DNA from: Desertivirga xinjiangensis
GTDB lineage: Bacteria; Bacteroidota; Bacteroidia; Sphingobacteriales; Sphingobacteriaceae
Assembly (NCBI RefSeq): GCF_024436435.1
Contig: NZ_JAFMZP010000003.1
Location: 62,001-126,000, forward strand
Direction of reading: 5' to 3'
DNA length: 64,000 nucleotides
The position numbers and the translations under genes are program-made. Within the stretch, counting starts at the first letter, position 1. Each line of letters starts with the position of its first letter. Below, one piece after another: positions 27,918 to 37,823 of this stretch. Under the pieces are notes generated by a model. The model had not been told where the DNA came from and searched no databases. It was given only the letters and a program-made list of their open reading frames with translations.

Positions 27918-29243
27918 TTAACGAAGGTCTACCGCATCTTCAGGATTTATTTCGAGGTCTAGCTTCACAGACTCGATATTTTGTTCTGTCTTTTTAAGGA
28001 CTGTTATTGTATAGCCATAGAAGTCTTTCCGTTCGCCAACTTCGGGAATCTTTCCAAAAATATCACTCACCAAACCACCAACGGTATCGTAGTCTTCATC
28101 CTCGGGCAGATCATGAGGCAGATATTCATTTACATCGTAGATAGTTGCAGCGGCGTTCACAATAAATTCATGTTCTGACACCTGTTCTACAATTGGTTTT
28201 TCTTCATCAAACTCATCCTGAATTTCACCAACAAGTTCTTCCACAATATCTTCGAGGGTAACCATACCAGCGGTTCCGCCAAACTCCTCAAGTACAATGG
28301 CAATCTGTATACGTCTTAGCTGAAACTCACTTAAAAGGTCGTTGATCTTTTTAGACTCCGGAATAAAATACGGCTTTCGTATCAGATCTTTCAGGATCAG
28401 TTCCTTTTTATTAGCAATAATAGGCAATATGTCTTTAGCATGAATAATCCCTACAATTTTATCTATGGTTTCATCGTAAACCGGAATTCTCGAATATCCT
28501 TCCTTAATAATTATATCCACCAATTCATCGGATGGAGTCTCAAGTTCAATACCTGAGATCTTGGTTCTTGGAACCATAATATTTTTAACAACGCGCTCAT
28601 TAAAATCAAATACATTTTTAATGAGTTCGTGTTCATTTACATCAAGTGCACCGCTTTCTTTACCCTGCTCCAAAAGATATTGTAATTCTTCAGAGGTATG
28701 GGCAGCCTCATGGCCGCTGATAGAGTGAATACCTACCAGTCGCAATAACATGTTGGCGAAGCCATTCAAAAGAAGGATAAACGGCCTGAAAACAAGATAA
28801 AAGAAGTGCAATGGCAAGGAAACACCCATTGTGATGCCTATTGGCTTTTGAATTGCCAGGGATTTAGGCGCTAACTCACCAAAAACGATATGCATAATGG
28901 TGATAATTGTAAAAGCAATTACTGGACTGGCAGTAACTGTAAAGGATTCTATAAATTTAGGGTTGGCGTTGAATGCATACAGCACATTGCTAATAATGTG
29001 CTCCATAACCTCTTCACCTACCCAACCAAGTCCCAGAGAAGCCAATGTTATTCCTAGTTGCGTAGCTGCAAGATAGCCATCCAAATGTTGTAAAATATGC
29101 TTTGCCGTTTTCGCAACCCTGTTTCCTGACTTTGCTGTTACCTCTATCTGAGATGCACGAACCTTTACAATAGCAAACTCTGCGGCTACGAAAAATCCGT
29201 TCAGAAACACCAGGAAAAATGTAAGGAATATCTGGAAACCCAT
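27918..29243 (-). CDS. Hemolysin family protein (CNNM domain, CBS pair, CorC/HlyC domain)
   Basis: 441-residue inner-membrane protein. The DUF21/CNNM domain with three to four helices covers about 1-190 (GFFVAAEFAIVKVRASQIE). Two CBS domains cover about 200-330 (MVPRTKISGIE, GYSRIPVYDETIDKIVGIIHAKDIL). A C-terminal CorC/HlyC domain (about 350-430) ends the protein. Members are linked to magnesium and divalent-ion efflux; in Bacteroidota one paralogue is called GldE, and I cannot tell whether this is that one. Seven bases after ppa. Confidence 0.9.
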   Translation of the reverse strand: MGFQIFLTFFLVFLNGFFVAAEFAIVKVRASQIEVTAKSGNRVAKTAKHILQHLDGYLAATQLGITLASLGLGWVGEEVMEHIISNVLYAFNANPKFIESFTVTASPVIAFTIITIMHIVFGELAPKSLAIQKPIGITMGVSLPLHFFYLVFRPFILLLNGFANMLLRLVGIHSISGHEAAHTSEELQYLLEQGKESGALDVNEHELIKNVFDFNERVVKNIMVPRTKISGIELETPSDELVDIIIKEGYSRIPVYDETIDKIVGIIHAKDILPIIANKKELILKDLIRKPYFIPESKKINDLLSEFQLRRIQIAIVLEEFGGTAGMVTLEDIVEELVGEIQDEFDEEKPIVEQVSEHEFIVNAAATIYDVNEYLPHDLPEDEDYDTVGGLVSDIFGKIPEVGERKDFYGYTITVLKKTEQNIESVKLDLEINPEDAVDLR

Positions 29244-29250
29244 TATTTAA

Positions 29251-29796
29251 TTAAACATTAGTAAGAAAAGTACTATTATACAATTCGATACTCTCCTGTA
29301 TAACTTTATAGGCATATTCTTTGCCGTGTAACTGTTCAATAGTAACGTTTTTGTGTTCAAGCGCTTTGTAATCCTGAAAGAATCTTACTATCTCCTTTGT
29401 GGTATGAGGAGGCAAGTTTTCAAGATCCTCAATATAATTGACAGACATATCGTTTTTTGCTACCGCAATGATCTTGTCGTCCTGTTCTCCATTATCAACC
29501 ATATGCATAACTCCAATAACTTTAGCTTCGATCATAGACATCGGGAATACATCCACCGAGCAAAGCACTAAGATATCAAGCGGATCTTTATCATCGCAAT
29601 AAGTCTGGGGTATAAAGCCGTAATTAGCCGGGTACATCACGGAAGAAAATAAAATCCTGTCTAAGCGAAGTAAACCAAAGTCTTTATCCACTTCGTACTT
29701 AGCCTTTGAGCCCTTTGGAATCTCAATAATTGCATTTACTACAGCTGGCAAATCGCTGCCAGGGGAAACCTTATGCCATACATGGTCTTTGTTCAT
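29251..29796 (-). CDS. ppa: Inorganic pyrophosphatase
   Basis: 181-residue soluble family I pyrophosphatase. The signature DDKDPLDILVLC carries the metal-binding aspartates, with IPKGSKAKYEVDKDFGLLRLDR and FSSVMYPANYGFIPQT preceding it. It hydrolyses PPi and drives biosynthetic reactions. Between the DedA and CorC-family genes in one operon. Confidence 0.96.
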   Translation of the reverse strand: MNKDHVWHKVSPGSDLPAVVNAIIEIPKGSKAKYEVDKDFGLLRLDRILFSSVMYPANYGFIPQTYCDDKDPLDILVLCSVDVFPMSMIEAKVIGVMHMVDNGEQDDKIIAVAKNDMSVNYIEDLENLPPHTTKEIVRFFQDYKALEHKNVTIEQLHGKEYAYKVIQESIELYNSTFLTNV

Positions 29797-29814
29797 AGTT
29801 ATAATTTATATTAT

Positions 29815-30456
29815 CTAGTTAGAGCGTCTTTCAGGTTTCCTGTTTTTGAAGTAAGTCCACACAAGAGGGATAGCAGTAATAACCACAAATCCAACTATAA
29901 TGTACATCAGATACTTATTCACCTGATCCGCAAATTTTATTCCCAGGAAATATCCTAAAAGGGTGAGAGAGGTGATCCATAAGAGAGCACCCACAACATT
30001 ATAGAGGGCAAACTTTTTAAAATCGACACCTATGACTCCAGCTACGATAGGAGCAAAAGTACGCACAATTGGAATAAATCTGCCCATAATAAGTGCAAAG
30101 GCGCCCTGCTTATTATAATATTCTTCTGCGGAAACGAGATATTGCCTTTTAAAAAATAGAGAATCTTTTTTAAGATATAGATGAGATCCGGTACGCCTCC
30201 CAAACCAATAGCCAACAAAATTGCCGAGGATAGCGGCAAAAATAAGTCCGGTCATCAACATACTTAAAGAGGTATCCAACTTATCTGTGGCAACGAACAT
30301 GCCTGCCAGGAAAAGCAGGTAATCACCCGGTAAAAAAAACCCAAAGAAAAGGCCTGTTTCGGCAAAAACCACGAAAAGGAGAACATAAAAACCTCCTTCT
30401 CTAAGTAACCTTTCCGGATCTATTAACTGATGGAGCGAATCCCAGAGTTCGTACAT
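29815..30456 (-). CDS. DedA family membrane protein
   Basis: 213-residue inner-membrane protein of the DedA/SNARE-associated family. Conserved features are ETGLFFGFFLPGDYLLFLAGM with the acidic re-entrant region, GRFIPIVRTFAPIVAGV, and several membrane helices. Family members flip lipid carriers such as undecaprenyl phosphate or phosphatidylethanolamine; the substrate here is unknown. First gene of the DedA-ppa-CorC-rsmE-DUF4159 run, 51 bases after nuoN. Confidence 0.9.
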   Translation of the reverse strand: MYELWDSLHQLIDPERLLREGGFYVLLFVVFAETGLFFGFFLPGDYLLFLAGMFVATDKLDTSLSMLMTGLIFAAILGNFVGYWFGRRTGSHLYLKKDSLFFKRQYLVSAEEYYNKQGAFALIMGRFIPIVRTFAPIVAGVIGVDFKKFALYNVVGALLWITSLTLLGYFLGIKFADQVNKYLMYIIVGFVVITAIPLVWTYFKNRKPERRSN

Positions 30457-30507
30457 AATCGAATATCCGTAAATCTACGAATATTAATAACATTTTGTTT
30501 TAAATTA

Positions 30508-31887
30508 TCAGATCAGGCGGGAAATCAATTCCGGGTAAACTCCTAACAGAATAGTTGCAGCAGCTGATAAACCCAACACTAACCGATAATAAGGTGAAAC
30601 AATCAATTCATGCCTGTCGGCCTCTTTAAAATACATCGCCACTATCACTCTAAAATAATAGAAGATACCAATAGCAGCATTAAGGACGGCAAAAAGAACC
30701 AGGTATGTGTGATAAGTCGACAAAGCACTGGTGAACATCATGAACTTACCTATAAAGCCGGCTGTCAGAGGTATACCTGCCAGCGAAAGCATGGCAACAG
30801 TGAGTGTAAGTGCGAGGAAAGGATTTTTTCTGGCCAAACCATTGAAGCTATCAAAACTGTCTGTTCCAACCTGGCGTTGCAATAGTATCAACGCAGCAAA
30901 AGCCATAATTGAAGCTATTGAATATGCAGCGGCATAAACGAATATCGAAGTATCCGAACTACCGTTGAGAGAAATTACAGCAAAGAGCATGTATCCTACG
31001 TGAGATATACTGGAATATGCCAACATTCGCTTGAAATGTTGTTGATACACTGCGGTAATATTTCCTATTAATAAGGACAAGGCGGCAAGTGTAACTAGAA
31101 CCGGCGACCAAAATTCTGACAGTGGAGAAAAACAGAAAAGAAAAAGTCTCAGAAAAGCCGCAAACCCAGCCGTCTTTACCACAGTGCTCATATAAGCCGT
31201 AATTAAGGACGGCGAGCCTTCGTATACATCAGGAGCCCAAAAATGAAAAGGAGCAGCGCCCACTTTGAAACATAAACCTACAATAAGCAATAGTATACCC
31301 CCGTAAAACAAAGGTGATACTTCTTGCGGAGCAGATAAAATATAATTTCTAATCTCCAATAAGTCAAACGATCCTGAGGCACCGTATAATAAGGCTATGC
31401 CAAACAACAAAAAGCCCGTCGAAAAAGCACCCATCAAAAAGTATTTCAAAGCAGCCTCATTTGAAGCAAAATCCCGTTTCTTGATTCCTGCAAGAATATA
31501 CAAGCTTACCGACATAATCTCTATACCGATAAACAACATTGTAAGGTTATGGTAGGAAACCATTACGATTATCCCTGCTAGCGAGAACAAAATAACAGTG
31601 TAATATTCAGCTATATTGCTACTTATCCTTTCAAAGTAGTCTTTTGAAAGAAGAAATATGAGTAATGTTGACAGAATAGTGATACCAGAAAAAGCCGCAG
31701 CAAAATTGTCGAATAACATCATGCCATTATATATAGGCTGAGCGTAGCTTCCCCATTCATAGAAAGAAAGACTTAATGCGCCCAGAAGGCCTAATATAGA
31801 TACAGGTAGTAAAGCTTTTTTAGCTTTGAACAACCCCAGGTATAAAACAAGGATCGCTAAAAGAGATATGGTGATTAATACGCTCAT
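30508..31887 (-). CDS. nuoN: NADH-quinone oxidoreductase subunit N
   Basis: 459-residue antiporter-like membrane subunit of complex I with about 14 helices. Conserved motifs include IGIEIMSVSLYILAGIKKRD, the central lysine region ALKYFLMGAFSTGFLLFG, FKVGAAPFHFWAPDVYEGSP and the LAYSSISHVGYM loop helix. Last gene of the nuo operon, 14 bases after nuoM. Confidence 0.96.
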   Translation of the reverse strand: MSVLITISLLAILVLYLGLFKAKKALLPVSILGLLGALSLSFYEWGSYAQPIYNGMMLFDNFAAAFSGITILSTLLIFLLSKDYFERISSNIAEYYTVILFSLAGIIVMVSYHNLTMLFIGIEIMSVSLYILAGIKKRDFASNEAALKYFLMGAFSTGFLLFGIALLYGASGSFDLLEIRNYILSAPQEVSPLFYGGILLLIVGLCFKVGAAPFHFWAPDVYEGSPSLITAYMSTVVKTAGFAAFLRLFLFCFSPLSEFWSPVLVTLAALSLLIGNITAVYQQHFKRMLAYSSISHVGYMLFAVISLNGSSDTSIFVYAAAYSIASIMAFAALILLQRQVGTDSFDSFNGLARKNPFLALTLTVAMLSLAGIPLTAGFIGKFMMFTSALSTYHTYLVLFAVLNAAIGIFYYFRVIVAMYFKEADRHELIVSPYYRLVLGLSAAATILLGVYPELISRLI

Positions 31888-31901
31888 TTTTTATAGTACT
31901 T

Positions 31902-33380
31902 TTAATAGTTTGTCGGACTCCCGCCCGCAATTTTGCCGTTTACAAAATCTATTAATTCACGGGTGGAGGTTTCTGAAATTGCGAGTAAAGGTTTGGGATA
32001 CACACCAATAAATAGTATGAGTGCGCAAACTACAAATAGAACTACTTTTTCAGTTCCGGCAATGTCGGCAAAAGTGAGGGTGTTATCGGCAGACGGGCCA
32101 AACATAATGCGTTGATACATCCTCAACATATAAACAGCTCCCAGTATTATCGTGAGGCCCGCTATTGCAGACGCCCATATGTTGTAATTATACAGCCCCA
32201 TCAAGAGCAGGAACTCACCAATAAACCCATTGGTCAGCGGCAATGCTACCGTGCCAAGTAATATAATTAAGAATGTTATCGAAAACTTTGGGGCCATTTT
32301 GGCAATCCCACCCATCTTGTCCATATCTCTGGTTCCCAGTCGGCGGATTATGATATCAAGGACAAAAAAGAGTCCGAAAACGTTCAGTCCGTGATTTAAC
32401 ATTTGGATCATAGCGCCCTGTAAACCTTGTAGATTCCAAACGAAAATCCCAGCCGCGATCAAGCCTACGTGAGCGATGGAAGAATAGGCTACTAATCGCT
32501 TGATGTCTTTCTGTGTAAAAGCAATCAGAGAGGCATATACAATCCCAATAACGGCCAAAGTTAAAGCTGTTTGTCCCCATTGCGCAAAACCAAGAGGAGC
32601 AACCGGAATCAGCCATCTTATGGCGCCATAAGTTCCCATTTTTAACATAATGCCGGATAGCAACATGGTTCCGGCAGTTGGAGATTCAGTATAAGTATCT
32701 GGCTGCCAGGTATGAAAAGGAAATATTGGCATCTTGATGGCGAAGGCCATAAAAAACGCAAGGAAGACCCAACTTTGTTCTGATGTGCTTAATGATAGTT
32801 GGTAGAAACCAAGGAGATCAAAGGTCTTATCCGGCGTTTGCTGAGCCATGTAGATAATACCTAAAAGCATGATCAAGCTTCCGGCAAATGTGTATATGAA
32901 GAACTTGATATTGACCTTAATTCTGTTAGAACCACCCCATATTGCACAGATAAAATAAATCGGTATTAACGCGATCTCCCAGCCAACATAAAAAAGGAAA
33001 GCGTCAAGAGCAGTAAATACCAACAGCAGGCCGCTTTGCATAAAAAGGATTAACCCATAAAATGCACCGGGACTTTTGTAATTGTGACTGAAGCTGGCAA
33101 GAATTATCAGGGGAACTAATGCATTTGTTAATAATACTAGCAGCATGCTAATGCCATCTATGCCTGCATTAAACCGGGAACCTAAAGAAAGCAACCAGGG
33201 AAAATCTACAGTAAACTGAGTACCAGCTGCCGGGTCAAACCCGTCCAATAAATATCCGGTAAAGCCTAATGAAAGTAAAGACCATATGAAAGCTGCTGTT
33301 TTTGCCTGTTGATGTTTACCAAACAAGGATACAATGATAGCACCGGCTAATGGTAAAAATATAAGCAGTAAAATTTCCAT
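31902..33380 (-). CDS. nuoM: NADH-quinone oxidoreductase subunit M
   Basis: 492-residue proton-pumping membrane subunit. Key segments are FYVGWEIALIPIYFICAIWGG with the conserved glutamate, KMPIFPFHTWQPDTYTESPTAGTMLLSGIMLKMG, and RLVAYSSIAHVGLIAAG. Length is normal for NuoM. Twenty bases after nuoL. Confidence 0.97.
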   Translation of the reverse strand: MEILLLIFLPLAGAIIVSLFGKHQQAKTAAFIWSLLSLGFTGYLLDGFDPAAGTQFTVDFPWLLSLGSRFNAGIDGISMLLVLLTNALVPLIILASFSHNYKSPGAFYGLILFMQSGLLLVFTALDAFLFYVGWEIALIPIYFICAIWGGSNRIKVNIKFFIYTFAGSLIMLLGIIYMAQQTPDKTFDLLGFYQLSLSTSEQSWVFLAFFMAFAIKMPIFPFHTWQPDTYTESPTAGTMLLSGIMLKMGTYGAIRWLIPVAPLGFAQWGQTALTLAVIGIVYASLIAFTQKDIKRLVAYSSIAHVGLIAAGIFVWNLQGLQGAMIQMLNHGLNVFGLFFVLDIIIRRLGTRDMDKMGGIAKMAPKFSITFLIILLGTVALPLTNGFIGEFLLLMGLYNYNIWASAIAGLTIILGAVYMLRMYQRIMFGPSADNTLTFADIAGTEKVVLFVVCALILFIGVYPKPLLAISETSTRELIDFVNGKIAGGSPTNY

Positions 33381-33400
33381 CTATAATGTTCTAACCCTTG

Positions 33401-35308
33401 TTATATGTTATAAAATCCATAAACTAATAAGGCAACTATCCCGGCGATCATAATGAAGATATAAAAGCCGATATTACCTGTTTGAAGCAACCTCAATCCT
33501 TTACCTGCCTCTGCGGTTGCGCGTCCGAGTCCATTGACAAAACCGTCAATGAAGGTTTTATCTACAATGCGATAAAAAAAACCAGAAAGAATATTCAGCG
33601 GCTTGGTAATGAGCGCATCATAAATCTCGTCAATGTAAAATTTATTGTAGGAAACGTTGGCGAACGCTGTCCTTTCTGCAGTATCAGGAACCGGAACATG
33701 ATTGTTCCTGGCATATCTCAAATAAGCGATAAAGGATGCAACAACAGCAGCAATTACCGAGACCGTCATCAATATATATTCTGTACTATGATCTAAATGA
33801 CTTGCTCCGGTTCTTTGCTCTGACGCCGAAAATACCGGCTCGAGAAATCCGGCCAACCAATGGTTACCATGTAAGGCCTCCGGGACCCCGATGAATCCGC
33901 CTATTATGGAAAGTACTGCCAGTACTATCAAGGGGAAAGTCATGGACGCCGGGGACTCATGTAAATGGGCTTGCTGCTCAGTCGTTCCTCTAAATTTACC
34001 AAAAAAAGTAAGGAACAACATCCGGAACATGTAAAAAGCAGTGAACATGGCTCCTATTACCCCGATTAGCCAAAGCAATTTACTATGTTCATATGCGTGG
34101 GCCAATATTTCATCCTTGGAAAAGAACCCTGAGAATGGCGGCAAGCCAGAGATAGCAATGGTACCCATTAGCATCGTATAAAAGGTAACAGGAAGCTTGC
34201 TCTTAAGGCCTCCCATTGAGCGCATATCCTGCTCGTTACTTACCGCGTGTATTACAGAACCAGCACCAAGGAATAACAATGCTTTAAAGAAGGCATGGGT
34301 TATTACATGGAAGAAAGCTCCGGTATAAGCGCCTACGCCCAAACCAAGAAACATGTATCCTAATTGAGAAACGGTCGAGTAGGCCAGGACTTTCTTTATG
34401 TCGGTTTGTGTAATAGCTATTAATGCAGCAAGGATAGCAGTCGCCAGGCCGACTACTGCAATAATATCTAATGTAAATGGCGCTAATGTAAATAGAATAT
34501 TAGAACGCGCTATCATATAAATACCAGCAGTAACCATAGTTGCTGCGTGAATTAAAGCCGAAACAGGTGTTGGACCGGCCATGGCATCTGGCAGCCACGT
34601 GAATAAAGGAATCTGGGCCGACTTACCGGTTGCCCCCACAAAAAGCAAAATCGTAATTAATGTTATAACATCGCTACCAGCCGTCAAACTAGCCGCCTGT
34701 GGAAATACCTTAGCAAATTCCACACTGTTAAAAGTATTGAAAATTAGAAAGATAGCAATCAGAAATCCGAGATCTCCAATCCGGTTCATAACAAAAGCCT
34801 TTTTGGCAGCACTTGCATAAGCTGGGTTACTGAACCAGAAGCCGATCAAAAGGTATGAACAAAGTCCAACACCCTCCCAACCGATAAACATAACTACGTA
34901 ATTGGATCCTAAGACCAGCAAAAGCATGAAAAACACGAACAAGTTCAAATACGAAAAGAATTTCGCAAAACCCGTATCATGGTGCATGTAACCAATAGAA
35001 TAGACATGAATTAAAAAACCTATTCCGGTAACGATCAAAAGCATGAGTGAACTTAATGGATCTACCTGGAAAGAAAACGGAATACTGAGATTTCCAACCT
35101 GTATCCAGTCAAAAAGCTGAATAGTAAATGATTTTGTTACACTGCCATTAAGCTCAAAGAAGATCCCCAGGCTTACTGCAAATGAAAGAAATACTGTTAA
35201 GCTACCGATGAAACCTACTGCCCCTTTAGGTAAAAAACTCCTTCCGAGACCATTGATCAGAAAACCAATCAAAGGAAACAAAGGAATTAACCAGACTAAA
35301 TTTATCAT
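33401..35308 (-). CDS. nuoL: NADH-quinone oxidoreductase subunit L
   Basis: 635-residue largest antiporter-like subunit. Conserved parts are FIGWEGVGLCSYLLIGFW, KSAQIPLFTWLPDAMAGPTPVSALIHAATMVTAG, and KKVLAYSTVSQLGYMFLG. The C-terminal region around KFYIDEIYDALITKP and the last helices belong to the lateral helix and anchor. It carries the long arm that ties the membrane domain together. Confidence 0.97.
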   Translation of the reverse strand: MINLVWLIPLFPLIGFLINGLGRSFLPKGAVGFIGSLTVFLSFAVSLGIFFELNGSVTKSFTIQLFDWIQVGNLSIPFSFQVDPLSSLMLLIVTGIGFLIHVYSIGYMHHDTGFAKFFSYLNLFVFFMLLLVLGSNYVVMFIGWEGVGLCSYLLIGFWFSNPAYASAAKKAFVMNRIGDLGFLIAIFLIFNTFNSVEFAKVFPQAASLTAGSDVITLITILLFVGATGKSAQIPLFTWLPDAMAGPTPVSALIHAATMVTAGIYMIARSNILFTLAPFTLDIIAVVGLATAILAALIAITQTDIKKVLAYSTVSQLGYMFLGLGVGAYTGAFFHVITHAFFKALLFLGAGSVIHAVSNEQDMRSMGGLKSKLPVTFYTMLMGTIAISGLPPFSGFFSKDEILAHAYEHSKLLWLIGVIGAMFTAFYMFRMLFLTFFGKFRGTTEQQAHLHESPASMTFPLIVLAVLSIIGGFIGVPEALHGNHWLAGFLEPVFSASEQRTGASHLDHSTEYILMTVSVIAAVVASFIAYLRYARNNHVPVPDTAERTAFANVSYNKFYIDEIYDALITKPLNILSGFFYRIVDKTFIDGFVNGLGRATAEAGKGLRLLQTGNIGFYIFIMIAGIVALLVYGFYNI

Positions 35309-35357
35309 GAATGTTGTGTTCGTTTATTTTTAAAAGCTATTTTTCCTGTCAATCAGC

Positions 35358-35687
35358 TCACCACTTCAACCGGTTCAATACGTTGATGTCTGTAGAATTG
35401 GTATTGCGATATATCATTACAATAATTGCAAGTCCTATTGCAACTTCCGCAGCAGCCAGGGCCATTACGAAAAACACAAAAACCTGCCCTGCGGCATCAC
35501 CCCTATGGGCGGAAAAAGCTGTAAACAACAGATTCACAGCGTTGAGCATGAGTTCTATTGACATGAAAATGATAATTGCATTTCTCCTTATCAATACGCC
35601 CATAACTCCAATAGAGAAAATGATAGCACTTAATAAGATGTAGTGATTAAGTGGTACTCCCTGAATTGATTGTGTAACTGCTTCCAT
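35358..35687 (-). CDS. nuoK: NADH-quinone oxidoreductase subunit K
   Basis: 109-residue three-helix membrane subunit. The conserved glutamates lie in [17 protein letters not shown] and [18 protein letters not shown]. The ATG overlaps the nuoJ stop by one base (TAATG), so translation is probably coupled. Confidence 0.96.
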   Translation of the reverse strand: MEAVTQSIQGVPLNHYILLSAIIFSIGVMGVLIRRNAIIIFMSIELMLNAVNLLFTAFSAHRGDAAGQVFVFFVMALAAAEVAIGLAIIVMIYRNTNSTDINVLNRLKW

Positions 35688-36184
35688 TATATTTTTTTGG
35701 GGTCTTTCTTGGCTAAAAGTACTGAACCCACCATAGCTGAGAATAATAAAATTGACGATACTTCAAACGGCAAAAGGAATTCATTGAACAGGACCTTCCC
35801 TAAATTCTTGACAAGTCCTATTCCCGGATCTTTTAAAATAAGAGGTTCAGATACATTTAATGATTTTACGGCACCTACAAGAGTAAGAAGTAAACATAAT
35901 CCAGAAACCACTCCCGCAATCTTAAGTAAGCTGGACTTCATTGGCTCTGTATCCTTATTGAGATTTAAAAGCATCAATACGAAGAGGAATAGCACCATAA
36001 TCGCCCCCATATACACTATAAAGTTCACTATAGCCAAAAATTGCGCATTTAGCAGAATATAGTGAACTGAAAAGGTGAAGAAAGTGACAATAAGGAATAG
36101 AACGCTGTAAACCGGATTTTTGGAGAAAATCACAAGTAGTGAAAAAAAGATTGATAAAAAAGCTACAAAATAGAATAGATTCAT
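35687..36184 (-). CDS. nuoJ: NADH-quinone oxidoreductase subunit J
   Basis: 165-residue membrane subunit with five helices. The family motif [37 protein letters not shown] is present; this helix carries the pi-bulge implicated in coupling. Overlaps nuoK by one base. Confidence 0.95.
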   Translation of the reverse strand: MNLFYFVAFLSIFFSLLVIFSKNPVYSVLFLIVTFFTFSVHYILLNAQFLAIVNFIVYMGAIMVLFLFVLMLLNLNKDTEPMKSSLLKIAGVVSGLCLLLTLVGAVKSLNVSEPLILKDPGIGLVKNLGKVLFNEFLLPFEVSSILLFSAMVGSVLLAKKDPKKI

Positions 36185-36235
36185 TAATTCTACGGTTTTT
36201 ACTTTAAGTCCTTGAAGAAATCAAAGGTATAATTT

Positions 36236-36733
36236 TTAAGATTTTAACGGAGCCTCAACGAGTTTATCTTTCCCGTAGATAAAGTCCTTTCTAAGATAAT
36301 CGGCTGCAACAATGGGCCCATCCAGATATATTGCCTCCTTAGGGCATGCTTCTTCACACAAACCACAAAAAATACATCTTAGCATATTGATTTCGTAAAC
36401 TGCAGCGTACTTTTCTTCGCGATACAAGTTTTCTTCACCTTTCTGACGTTCTGCAGCTGTCATGGTTATTGCTTCCGCCGGACAGGCTAAAGCACACAGA
36501 CCGCAGGCGGTACATCGCTCACGACCATTCTCATCTCTTTTAAGAGAGTGTAATCCGCGCCAATTTTCTGAAACCGGCCTCGTTTGTTCGGGATAAAAGA
36601 TCGTTTCTTTCTTCACAAACATATGGCGAAATGTAATGGCAAGACCTTTAAAAATTGAGGGCAAATAAATACGCTCCCAAAAATTCATCGGCTTTTGCTC
36701 TAATACCTTTTTTCTGTTACTTAATGATTCCAT
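36236..36733 (-). CDS. nuoI: NADH-quinone oxidoreductase subunit I
   Basis: 165-residue ferredoxin-like subunit with two [4Fe-4S] sites (clusters N6a and N6b): CTACGLCALACP and CIFCGLCEEACP. The N-terminal amphipathic part (FWERIYLPSIFKGLAITFRHMF) fits membrane attachment. It conducts electrons towards NuoB. Confidence 0.96.
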   Translation of the reverse strand: MESLSNRKKVLEQKPMNFWERIYLPSIFKGLAITFRHMFVKKETIFYPEQTRPVSENWRGLHSLKRDENGRERCTACGLCALACPAEAITMTAAERQKGEENLYREEKYAAVYEINMLRCIFCGLCEEACPKEAIYLDGPIVAADYLRKDFIYGKDKLVEAPLKS

Positions 36734-36764
36734 TTATCCTCCTTCCCCTTCAGGGAAATCATGA

Positions 36765-37823
36765 TTAAAGTAAATTGTCTTTGATTGTTATCCAAATACC
36801 TGTTAGAATAATATTCGCAATTGCCAGCGGAATGAGGACCTTCCATCCTAAATTCATCAGCTGATCGTAGCGGAAACGTGGAATTGTCCAGCGGATCCAC
36901 ATAAAAAAGAAGATGAAGAAGAAGATCTTCGCGAAAAGAACCGCAATTCCAACAATTGGTGCCCAGGTAGGTCCGAGGAGCTCAAATACATAGTCCATGC
37001 CTGGATAATTGTAACCTCCCCAATATAAAGTTGCCATAACAGCAGAGGATACAAACATATTTACATATTCTGCAAAAAGAAATGCACCGAGCTTAAAGCC
37101 TGAATATTCCGTGTGGTAACCAGCTACCAGCTCATTTTCACTTTCGGGAAGATCAAAAGGAGTACGGTTACATTCTGCAAAAGAGCATACAATAAATAAC
37201 AGGAATCCCAGAGGTTGAGTAAATACGTTCCAGGTAAACCAGCCATTGTTCCAGAAACCATGTTGTTGCTCAACGATATCTTTCAACGAAAGTGTACCAG
37301 ATACCATGAGCAAGGCTATCAAAGAAAGTCCCATAGCAATCTCATAACTGATATTTTGCGATGCCGCCCGTATAGCTCCCATGAGAGAGAACTTGTTATT
37401 TGACGCCCATCCTCCAATCATTATCCCATATACACCCAAAGAAACCACACCAAAGATGTAAAGAATTCCAACATTTATATCAGTAACCTGGAGCTCTACA
37501 ACTCTATCACCAAACTGCATACTTTGGCCCCATGGAATAACGGCACTGCCGATACATGCAGTTAACAAAGCCAAAGAAGGACCCATTATAAACAGGAATG
37601 GATTGGACTCTGCAGGAATTATCTCCTCTTTGAAGAACATTTTGCCGCCATCGGCGAGAGGCTGAAACATCCCGCCTGGTCCTGCGCGATGGGGACCTAC
37701 TCGTCCCTGTAGAAACGCGGCGATCTTCCTTTCAGCTAGTGTTGAGTAAGCAGCCACTCCTAACGAAACAGCAAAGATTACTACCACAAGTATAAACTTT
37801 TCTATAATAAGGGCTAGTTCCAT
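36765..37823 (-). CDS. nuoH: NADH-quinone oxidoreductase subunit H
   Basis: 352-residue membrane subunit that forms the quinone chamber. Motifs are AERKIAAFLQGRVGPHRAGPGGMFQPLADGGKMFFKEE, CSFAECNRTPFDLPESENELVAGYHTEYSG and the C-terminal WIRWTIPRFRYDQLM. It starts at the base immediately after the nuoG stop. Confidence 0.97.
   Translation of the reverse strand: MELALIIEKFILVVVIFAVSLGVAAYSTLAERKIAAFLQGRVGPHRAGPGGMFQPLADGGKMFFKEEIIPAESNPFLFIMGPSLALLTACIGSAVIPWGQSMQFGDRVVELQVTDINVGILYIFGVVSLGVYGIMIGGWASNNKFSLMGAIRAASQNISYEIAMGLSLIALLMVSGTLSLKDIVEQQHGFWNNGWFTWNVFTQPLGFLLFIVCSFAECNRTPFDLPESENELVAGYHTEYSGFKLGAFLFAEYVNMFVSSAVMATLYWGGYNYPGMDYVFELLGPTWAPIVGIAVLFAKIFFFIFFFMWIRWTIPRFRYDQLMNLGWKVLIPLAIANIILTGIWITIKDNLL

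Noticed and set aside
35311-36062. Plus-strand open frames opposite nuoK and nuoJ.
   Set aside because: They are shadows of conserved membrane subunits and have no leader or family motifs.
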